Below, in pieces: positions 15,001 to 24,100 of a stretch of 64,000 bases of DNA (position 1 is its first letter; each line of letters begins with the position of its first letter). Origin of the DNA: Halichondria panicea (lineage: Eukaryota > Porifera > Demospongiae > Suberitida > Halichondriidae). The stretch is from the NCBI RefSeq assembly GCF_963675165.1, contig NC_087380.1, positions 5,712,071 to 5,776,070 of the forward strand, given 5' to 3'. The position numbers and the translations under genes were made by a program. Under the pieces are notes generated by a model. The model was given only the letters and a program-made list of their open reading frames with translations. It made no database searches and had not been told where the DNA came from.

Positions 15001-16938
15001 TCCGACTACATCAATGCAAGCTATATTGATGTGAGTTTGTTATCGAGAGTACTGTAAGAGAGAGCTCATGCATCTAAGATACGGTTTTGTAGTTACGTAT
15101 ATAGCAGTAAGGTTATTTGCGTTAATGCTGAGGGCTGTATTACGCAGTCCACATTCGCATTACCTCTACATGTAGATTTGATTATTAATGTCAATTTTTG
15201 TTACGCTGGGAGGTAGTGATGTGATTGTTTATTACTTCATTGTCGTTTACGTGCAGGGCTACTCCAACAAGGCCACATACATAGCCACTCAAGGTCCTCT
15301 ACTCAATACGCTGAACGACTTCTGGAGGTTGGTGTGGGAGAAAGAGGTCCACGTCATTGTCATGCTCACTCAGCTAGAGGAGAAGGGGAAGGTAATAACC
15401 AGAACTGCATGTATATACTGGTGTCACTGATGGAATTGAAGTTTTGTCATTATTTTACGTTATAAAAAATGTGTCCATAACTGAAATTTCAAGTGGAATT
15501 GTAAATTTCTATGACCATGATCATTGCATGCATCCACGATAACGCAATAGTAAGAAATGCGGTCTTCTCTTCATCACTTAATTGTCAATGAGTGAACATC
15601 TTGTTGCCTTGATAACAATGTGCCTTATTACTCTGTGTATAGGAGCAATGTGCCCAGTACTGGCCCGAGGCGGTCAATTCTACTGAGAAGATGGGCAGTC
15701 TGACCGTAGAGCTGGTCAATAGCAACCAGTATGAAGACTACGTTCTCAGAGAGCTCAAGGTCTCAGACGTCACTGTGAGTGCAACTGAGTAAATTGATGT
15801 AATGATAATTTATATACGTAGCCTACTAAATAAAGTTTTCAGTGTAACACGCGTACGGCCGTTATTATAGAATCAAGAGCTAGGTTTTAAATTGAGAGCT
15901 TTCTATTTGCCAAAATTGAGCACAATATTCTTCTTTGCAGCTATGAAACTGTATTGTTTATTACCATTATACTCTTTCAGGCGACTGACGGCAAGTCCCG
16001 CACTTTGAAGCAGTATCACTTCATTGCATGGCCGGCAGAGGGTGCTCCTATGTCAGGGGCAGGGATGATCGACCTCATCGATCAGGTGAACCGTACCCAG
16101 TCACACACTGGGAACAAGCCCATCCTCGTTCACTGCAGGTGAGTGTTCCTGAGTACAGCTACATGTATATACTCTATTAGGTAGATTTACACACAATTTC
16201 AGCTTCGATCATAATTATAAGGTGTCGATACTTGTATTTGGGCTATACTACAGAATTGTACATATACGCATTACTATAGACTAAGAAACTAAAAAAGCAA
16301 GACCTGTGTATAAATAAAATGCATTTACGAAACTTTGGTTACACATTCAAAGAATAACATGTGATTTCCCTGCTGCAGTGCTGGGATTGGTCGTACTGGT
16401 GCATTCTGTGCTCTGAGCACATCCATTGATCGTGTGAAGACGGAGGGGTTGGTGGACGTGTTCCACTGTGTCAAGCACTTGAGGACACAGCGACCACACA
16501 TGGTCCAGTCAGTGGTAAGTCCAGTGATGCTGCTACGTACTGTATACATGCATTGCATAATTAAATCGGGTATTATAAGCAGTGTTACTGCTACTATGCC
16601 CGTTAGTGCTTAGTAAGAGCAGTAATTTCACTAATTATATATACTAACGGTACGGGAACCGAACGGATTTCATAGGGTTCCGGAGTATTTTTCTTCACTT
16701 AAGTATTAATTAAATCTTTCGGGAGGCTGTTCCTTGGGATTATACTTTCCATGCAATAAATATGCATTGTCTTTTGTTGAGAATTTATACTCGCTGTTAG
16801 TTAAACTATAAGGATAGTAGCGTCGTAGCTCTCCCGTGTAATTACTGTCTTTTCCCTCTGCAGGAGCAATATGCATTCTGCTATGTGGCAATCCGAGAAT
16901 ATGTCGAGTCATTTAATTCGTACTCTAACTTTCAATAG
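411..16938 (+). CDS. Receptor-type protein tyrosine phosphatase, multi-Ig/FN3, 5' partial
   Basis: A single-pass membrane receptor that dephosphorylates phosphotyrosine in the cytoplasm and carries a very long adhesion-type ectodomain. In order it has 19 Ig-like domains (one phase 1-1 exon each), about three FN3 units, a transmembrane helix, a juxtamembrane wedge, and tandem phosphatase domains D1 and D2. About 41 exons were placed; reading phases agree across the joins I checked. D1 has NRYANI, a WPD loop and the P-loop [10 protein letters not shown], so it should be catalytic. D2 keeps [10 protein letters not shown] but has WPA in place of WPD. The stop is at 16936-16938. The Ig plus FN3 layout with two PTP domains resembles the LAR/R2A class, but LAR proteins have only three Ig domains, so no orthology is claimed. 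The gene is open on the left: its first visible exon begins in phase 1. Confidence 0.93.
9121..10881 (+). other. Fibronectin type III-like membrane-proximal region
   Basis: Exons 9121-9450, 9654-9757 plus 9813-10026, and 10145-10602 plus 10788-10881. The first encodes an FN3 unit ([19 protein letters not shown], then [17 protein letters not shown]). The second is split by an intron and has the typical [11 protein letters not shown] and [13 protein letters not shown] strands. The third is more divergent ([16 protein letters not shown]) and ends in a short acidic stretch. GRRAVRQA near its end is a candidate proprotein-convertase site; LAR-type receptors are cleaved in a comparable place, but cleavage here is only inferred. 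FN3 count and limits are approximate. Confidence 0.78.
11209..11311 (+). other. Transmembrane-helix exon of the receptor phosphatase
   Basis: A short exon encodes a Thr/Ser linker, then an unbroken run of Ile, Val and Leu ([20 protein letters not shown] and on). The next exon starts with the stop-transfer cluster RRGRKYEYK. Small exons 11562-11601 and 11664-11724 carry the juxtamembrane segment ending in TDYRPPDE. This is the only membrane helix found in the gene, giving an extracellular Ig/FN3 part and cytoplasmic phosphatases. Confidence 0.9.
11732..11855 (+). repeat. Tandem direct repeat of about 60 bp in the juxtamembrane intron
   Basis: Two adjacent near-identical copies of a segment beginning TGCACTGG(C/T)TGTGTTTG and ending TGTTGTGTTCTTAGCTCA. 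They differ by a few bases and a two-base insertion. They lie just after the donor at 11725, in the intron before the wedge exon, and each contains a TTCTTAG acceptor-like site. Confidence 0.85.
12105..14440 (+). other. Wedge and membrane-proximal phosphatase domain D1
   Basis: Exons 12105-12253, 12762-12852, 12933-13006, 13200-13454, 13620-13777, 14033-14168 and 14294-14440. The wedge reads [15 protein letters not shown]. Then come [10 protein letters not shown] (phosphotyrosine loop), DYINANFI, the substrate-side motif [26 protein letters not shown], the WPDFGVP loop with the general-acid Asp, the P-loop [10 protein letters not shown] with catalytic Cys and Arg, and the Q-loop region [16 protein letters not shown]. 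Every catalytic element is present. The start of the first exon is uncertain: an acceptor after GGAG at 12104 keeps the frame, but its pyrimidine tract is weak. Confidence 0.9.
14679..16938 (+). other. Membrane-distal phosphatase domain D2, probably low activity
   Basis: Exons 14679-14772, 14954-15030, 15257-15391, 15643-15774, 15981-16138, 16379-16514 and 16864-16938. The fold markers are intact: [36 protein letters not shown] and the P-loop [10 protein letters not shown]. The tyrosine-recognition NRY motif is replaced by YNRVHL. The WPD loop reads WPAEGAP, so the general-acid Asp is Ala. The Q-loop glutamine equivalent is altered ([13 protein letters not shown]). In vertebrate receptors D2 is usually weak or inactive and regulatory; this copy fits that, although its P-loop Cys is kept. 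It ends with a short tail after [10 protein letters not shown]. Confidence 0.88.
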
Positions 16939-18388
16939 TAACTTTCTATAGTGTGCGTTGAAACTTTTATTTTTTTGCTGCACATGCATAGTTAATAGTT
17001 GTAGGCTGTTCGAAACAATGTAGCACATAACGTAATTTCCTTGATTTTTAAGTTGTCTATAATTATGCATGCTTATTATGATTTCATGTTATATAATTAT
17101 ACTGTCTACTATAGCTCTATGGAATAATATATTGGTTGCACACAAAGGCCAGACACTCGGGTCCCAAATTTACCCAATGGCATACTGCATGTACAAAGTT
17201 GCTAAAATCGAGGCATGTCTATCCAATATAAAGCGTATATGTATAATTTTTCGCCTGTGTTTTGGCGTGCTCCCTCACTCAAACGTGTATGGGAGTTTTC
17301 TTAAAGGGGGGGGGAGATGTTTGGTACTTTTTATAGGTTTCAGCATCTCCAGATGTCGTTTGGCAGAAAGCCGAGAGTTACACTACAGTTTGATCCAACC
17401 TCATATCTTGATATAATTTATAGGTGTCGTCCTGCATTTCCAAGAGTACTTTGAGGCTGCCAAAAACATAAAGGATTCTCAGCACACATTCCCATCATTA
17501 TTTGCAAAAGGGGAGAGGTTTGACGAGGGTATTAATTAGATGTGCACATGGATGGGTAATTGGATTGGGTTACCAATGGGAAAGGGGACCAAATTGAGGT
17601 CAGTGAGTGCATCTTTAGTTACAGTGTGTGAGAGCTATTCTCAAAAAACCATGTAATAGATTATTATAGACAAAATTAAGACGTAAACGTAGACATAAAC
17701 ACATGCAGCACACAACTGACACAAGAAATATAACTTTCAGTATTATTATGTTGCAGAAAAATTGTGAAGGTGAATATTCTGGATCAGTTTAAGTCAGCAT
17801 TGCATTGCTGACTTCAACTGACACTTCACAATTTTTTGGCCATGAGGACGGTCGTTGTCATTTTGTCATTATGCAAAGCTCAAAAAATGCCTATTTAATA
17901 CCCTTTAACTTATTATTATGCCGGCATATTTTTATTAGGGCCTATAAATAATAATTATTATGTCTAGTGAGAGCTTGTTGCAGAAATCTGCACGTGAATC
18001 AGGCGAGGTTAGTACATGTAGTAGAGATTGAAATTTTAGCTAAACTAAACGGTACAGTTACTCAACAAAAGACGTACAAATTAAACATAGAGAGTTTCTC
18101 AAAGGTGCTCGTTATAAAGCTACGGGAGTTAAATAGCTGCAATCAACCTGGTGTTGACTTCCGATCGACTATCGGTCATGTGTAGACCTAAAAAGTTTAC
18201 ATGTATACTTCGTCAACAATTAACATTGCTCTTATAATTAACACCAAGAAACATGCTAAAAATACACTATACAGCTATAATCATAATTACTATGCATACA
18301 TTTTCTGAGGTGTCCAGGTACGTATATGTATAGTGTTTATGACATGACAATGTGCATGGATGTGTCAGAAATGTCTCTAATATCCCCC
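16939..18388. other. Convergent intergenic region with degenerate transposon sequence
   Basis: Both neighbours end here, one from each side. No gene is supported; the open frames are short and lack splice or domain evidence. About 17680-17945 resembles the element at 26970-27363: it shares the AAAATTAAGACGTA segment, an inverted pair around the ACTTCAAC/GTTGAAGT type, and a final TTATTAGGGCCTA. This is probably a decayed family member. Confidence 0.5.
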
Positions 18389-20375
18389 TCAATACAGCTT
18401 GGGTAGAACTTGAAGTTGCATGTGAATGTCATAGTCCTCTAAGTCCTTCTGCGTCTCTTCTTCGATAATCTCCAAAAGTCTTGGAAGCAACTTGTGTAAG
18501 GAAACCAGCCTTGTGCAAGAGTACAGTGGGGGTTGTGAATGAACGTTAATTTTTGCCATCTGGTCATCGGTTGCGTCCTCGTCTTGGCTATCAACGTCTT
18601 CTTCAAAGGTAAAGGAGTAGGTGGACTTACTGTCGATCAAATCTTGGCAAGTTTCCTCTTCACCACAGGTGTGTTCAGAGATCACACAACTCTCTGGCAC
18701 AAGTTCTTCCAAATTCATGATTTCCTGTTCAGTTTGTACTTGCGGTGTGGAACTGTCTCCTAAGGACAATGCAAGGCAGGCTGTTACAGTATTGGATGTA
18801 GGAAACCCAGACTCTAGTTTAATTATCTGTGGTGGGACTTCTTTCGAAGTAGTGGCTTCCTGACTGATGAGATCCTTTTCAGTTTGTGCTTGACATCTGG
18901 AACTGTGCCCCAAAAACGATGAAATGAGGGCTCCACTGGTGATAGGACCAGACTTTTGTTGAGCAACACTTTGCAGTGTGATGTCTTTCGTGTTGGTCGA
19001 GCTGGTTACCTCTGGGCTTACCCCATCCCTAAGGAAGTTTACCTCAGTGAGAATGTTGTTGATCTTCTTGTCCAGAGCAGAATGTTTGTGCATGATTATT
19101 GTTGACTTGCACTGCTTTATTGTTTCTGAAAGAACTCCTTCGCACTCTTTTGTACATACAAGATTTCGCTCCATCCTTTTGCAGGTTTGTTTTTCCTTTA
19201 GGATCTCAACTTCTCTTTCTAGGGTTCGGATAATTGCGTTGTTCCTCTCAATTCTGGCCATAGCCTTTTCCTCTTGGCTCACGTGATCGATCTCACTCCA
19301 CTTTACCTGAAGTGCCTCTTCCAGCTGCACCCTCTTCTTGGCGCACTTAACCTTATTCAGATCTTCCTTTACCTGCAATTTTTTACAGGCCAGCTTTTTC
19401 TTTAATTGCTGCCTCTTTTCTCTCATGTTCTTGTTTTGCTTAACCAGGACGGCAAGCAGCTTCTCCTCTTGACGTTCCACCTTTTTGTTCATTGATTTTG
19501 ACTTGCACCTGTTTCTCTTAAAGCCAGAATCATTATCGTCTGTTTCTGCCTTCCTGGCAGCCATCATATTCACGATAGCTCCTGAAAGTGGAACTAGAGG
19601 TGGTAGCATTGTCCTGTTTGAGGACATGGAGGCCAAGTGATTTGGCACACCTGCATGTGCATGAATATATATTATAAGGCATTCATATAATATATGGAAG
19701 GGAGATCATGACATCAGAAATGGCACCTAAGTTTTGCGAGACACTTAACGAGCACTTGCTATAATACAGCTATATAATTATATAGGAGGCTTAATTAACA
19801 GACATAACAGTTCGCTTCAACTCACTAGGCATGCTTGGGCGTGGTGTTGCCCATCTTGCGGAGTCTTCTCCAAGACTGATAATACTCTGAATGTCATCTC
19901 CGTCATCATAGCTATACAGAAAGATGAAAGTGTAATGATGCACTAAAAACACAATAAGACAAGCAGGGATAATTGTTTGCCGTGTTTATGAGTCTTCGGT
20001 ACATTCTTTTATTGTAATAATTATTATTATTCCCTCTATAATTATAGCTGGATTTCGACTACAATAGCTATCATAATAATTATTATCTATACTAAGAAGC
20101 TCACCCCAGAGAGTCAGGGACTGTTCTGGTGTTTCTTTCTGACGCTGGATCACCACTGGAAAATCCAGGACAGCAAGGAAAAAACACTTTGGAGAGCAGA
20201 ATCTTCAATTTGGTTTGATCTCGCCGATCACCAACACCACCTCGAATCATCATCAAAAACTTGTCGAATACAATCTAGAGAAAGATCTACTTAGATGCTA
20301 GGCTATGACATTGTCACGCGCAACAGCGTCTTCCTCACTGCGCATGATCAACCTCATGAATTCGCCGCACTCCAT
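18389..20375 (-). CDS. Unrecognised coiled-coil protein, four exons
   Basis: Read on the minus strand as exons 20375-20310, 20274-20105, 19911-19826 and 19650-18389, giving about 527 residues. Phases agree at all three joins (0, 2 and 1). The product starts MECGEFMRLIMRSEED, continues through a basic segment KFLMMIRGGVGDRRDQ and a Gly-Tyr-Asp acidic stretch, then a long Lys/Glu/Arg-rich coiled coil over roughly residues 160-320 (KVERQEEKLLAVLVKQNKN, MREKRQQLKKKLACKK). A Ser/Thr/Glu-rich region follows, and the tail contains LLPRLLEIIEEETQKDLED. There is no signal peptide or membrane helix, so it is probably intracellular. I do not recognise the family. The first exon is tentative because its donor GTCATA is weak; the last three exons are well supported. 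The gene runs convergently to the phosphatase. Confidence 0.68.
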
Positions 20376-21109
20376 GATCTAGCCTCGGTCCCAGGCCGAT
20401 TTTTTTTAATAGAACGAAGTTGAAAAAATTAATACGGCCTGGTATTGATTGTATCTGGGCGTGGCAGGAACCGGAAACCAAAGCAGAGATTCTTCACACT
20501 TTGTTTCCTGTCATATTTCACCGTATAAATTTAATACCGTAATTTAGCTCCGTGTATGCTCTGAAGTAACTGAAATCTAGCCATAGATTATCTAGCTAGC
20601 TAGCTACTGCAAGTTTAAGTTGTTCAGATTAACGTATACATTGTCTGCTTCACAAGAAGGCCCCACTCTCATTGCAGAACAGGCCCAGCTCTTGTCAGAA
20701 GGAAGAAACGTCTTTGCCATGGTTTTCAACATGATATGGCAAGTCTCTTGCTTTCACTCACTGCCCTTTGTGATGGACTACAAACTAGTAGGTAGGACCA
20801 ACACTGCCGGCCCATGTAGATAGGTGTGTTGTTCTTGCAAATCTCTCTGCTTCTTGTTTTTTGGTTCCTAACCACGCCCAGATACACGCCCAGATACAAT
20901 CAACACCAGGCCTAGTTGTCGGCCTAGCTAGAAACAACTCGGGCTGGAATCGAGGCTATCCATGATCTGGCACCACCACCATGTACCACCTCTGGCATGC
21001 ACTTTGCACAGTGCAGCCATAGATAAAGTCTATGTTACAGCTAGCTAGTTTCTAACAAGCTCTCGAACGAGATTTAATTTCTATAATTCTTCTCAAGCTG
21101 CATAACCAG
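20376..21109. other. Divergent intergenic region with short repeat remnants
   Basis: This lies between the minus-strand coiled-coil gene and the plus-strand transporter, so it should hold both promoters. It contains two remnants of a dispersed repeat marked by CCAGGCC and CCCAGATACA next to AGCCTCG (about 20383-20470 and 20868-20960). The same pieces recur near 22117, 22520-22610 and 63470-63550. No TATA box is convincing. Confidence 0.5.
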
Positions 21110-24100
21110 ATGGATATGGACCCACTAAAGAAGGAGCTGTGGAGACTCAGGTTTAACTGGCTGTTCACTGTCCTGATGGTCCCACTGTACTCCATTAGTC
21201 AAATTGGCATTTCTTCTTCTTTTCATCAGTTTGTCACTAATCCAAACGTGGAACAGATGAAAAATGAGACATATAAAAAGGTATAAACTAGAATCTGAGT
21301 TGTCTGCATGTACGTGAATATTTGATATTTCTATGGCACGAGTAGATTCTGGGATGTATGACTCGACATCGTGCAATGTAGCATAGAATGAAACTCTGTA
21401 TTAAGAGCAGTCACTGACATACTGGTATGCATGAGTGTCCCTGTGAAAAGTGTGTGTGTAGCCATGCAGGGTGGTATCAATTTACAATGTAAACTGTAAA
21501 CTTATGTGGGTGCGATATTGTTGCCATGGAATTGCAACTGTTGATTCCTAGAGAGATTCCAGGAATGTAGATGACAAATCTATTGCAGCTATCCTATTAT
21601 TATTGTGTCACTCATGCACTTCTATAAGACGTAAATCAAATAGATCAATGCGTAAAAGCCATGCGCCGCTCTCTATACTATAACATTCCAACGCCCATGC
21701 TTTATAACTATAGTTTCCAGACAGTAATTAACTTTAACTCATTACGCACACAAATACAATAACAACATGCAACCACATATATACATGTAGTTATTTTGAT
21801 ACCCTGAATTTTGTAGTGCATTTAAATATTATTATTGTGTCACTCATGCACTTCTATAAGACGTAAATCAAATAGATCAATGCGTAAAAGCCATGCGCCG
21901 CTCTCTATACTATAACATTCCAACGCCCATGCTTTATAACTATAGTTTCCAGACAGTAATTAACTTTAACTCATTTACGCACACAAATACAATAACAACA
22001 TGCAACCACATATATACATGTAGTTATTTTGATACCCTGAATTTTGTAGTGCATTTAAATGCATGTGTACCTATTTAATACCCTATAGCCTCGTCCTCAC
22101 TATAGGCCTAGAGAATTGTATCTGGGCGTGGTTGAAATTTGCTCTTTTTTTGGCGAATTCCAATGATGACTATAGTTTGTAACATATAATTATACGTTTG
22201 GATATTTTTTCTCCGTAAAAGCTTCCCTAATCACGTAATAATATTATAGTATATGCTAGCTACTTATAGCTGTATATAGGTGGTAGCTATTAAGTTGTCA
22301 AACAAGAAAGCCTCCCTCAATGAACATTAAGTCCAAGCTGTCAACTCCAGTTCCCTGTATATACTGCATTGTGCTACCATTACTGCATGCAGACAATGAA
22401 CTTGGAATCCATTTAGCTCAATCTACCTGGACATAATTATTATTATCTTTTTTACTGGTCGCTTTTCTAGCTGTATTTTCAGTGTAAATATAGACATATA
22501 TACAGTACTTGCATGTATGGACACGCCCAGATACACTCTATCCCAGGCCTAGTTGTTCGCCCATCCGACATAAAAGCGAAAAATTGGCCTGGGAATGAGG
22601 CTATAAGACCACCGTGCACTTAACCTTAATTCCATTAAGCTGGCTGCCAAGTGTCAAACAATTAAAATATTTGTGTAAAATTAGTACATGCCACTTAAGC
22701 AGCTAGCTTCAATCACCTGCATGCATACACCTGTTACACTGTTTTTTCAACCATGATTTGTTCTCATTTTTCAGCTTGAGCCAGGACTTGGGGAGACAGA
22801 AACGTTTTACTCCCTCCTGATTGCAGGATTCGAGTTTGGAGGAATGGTTGGAGGGTTTCTGTCGGGTGTTCTTGTGGGATACGTTCCCTACTGGTACTTG
22901 TGGGCGATCGCTTTGGTGACTCATATATTGGGCTACATCATTTATTGTGTTACTGATAAAGGGTGGCTGATCATGATATCAAGACTGTTGGCCGGATATG
23001 TCCTAGGAGCCATAGTAACGCTATGTTTTGCCTATTTCTCAAGTAGTAGTGAAGAATATGTTGAGACACAGAAGAAGTTAGGAATAAAAACTGATGAAAG
23101 ATCTGTCGAAAAAGCTAGGAATATGCGATTTGTGACTTTTGCTTTTGGGTACAGCTCTGGATTCATCATTGGACCAGGTGATTGCTTATAATTTTCATAT
23201 ACAGTGGCTGCATATTTATACACATGCACCGTATATTATTGTCAACATTTATTCTGAGACATAATTTTTACATGCAGGTGCTGCCGTAATATTTGCTCAG
23301 TTTGAGTACATAAGCCAGTTCAAAGCCATTGGATGGTTTAACGTTGCCTACGGAGTAGGAGCCTTGCTTCTTCTTGTGGTAATGTTTCGTGGTGAAATCA
23401 AATGGAAGAGAGTCAGAGTGGATCAATGTATGCGTTGTCCCAAAGAAAAACAAGGGTCAACGACCAAAGCTTGTGGCGGAGTTGGTCTGCTACCACTATT
23501 TATATCCTCTACTCAGTCTGTGTTAATAACTATAGAATGTGCATCTCATGGTAAATGTATATAGCTTAGGCTGAGCTAATGGTATCACAATGAAAGGTTA
23601 TAATAGGCTAGCTTATAACCCGTGCGTGTCCGCATGCGCAGCATGCAGGGGACCATGTAGAGTGATTGGTGTGTCTGTAGGTTGGTGGCTGTATGTGTGT
23701 GTGTGTGTGGTATAGGACAACAAAATAAGCTTTGTAAGTTTGAGCAAACTAGACATTTTTATGAACTGCTTTATCTGTTGTTGTTGCATTTTGATCTCTG
23801 AGATCAGTGTGCCAATATCTGCCATATGGCACAGTTCAGATAGTGAACTGTGCCAGTATCCACGTCACTACTGAGCCAATATAATCCCATGTGGCACTCG
23901 TGCATAGCCATGTGTCACAACTATTACATAAAACAGTGGTTGAACTACCTATATAAATTTAGCGATCCTCGAAAGACGACAAAACCTGTCAATCTGATCG
24001 TCGTGCCTTCTAAAGTCACGATCATTCGTATATGCGATATTCCTTTTAGACATAATTATGTTAGGCCGCGGTAATAAGTGGCCTGTCATGCCAATATGCC

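Noticed and set aside
17069-17416. 115-codon plus-strand frame after the phosphatase stop
   Set aside because: No domain, no splice signals in phase with a neighbour, and composition like the surrounding intergenic DNA.
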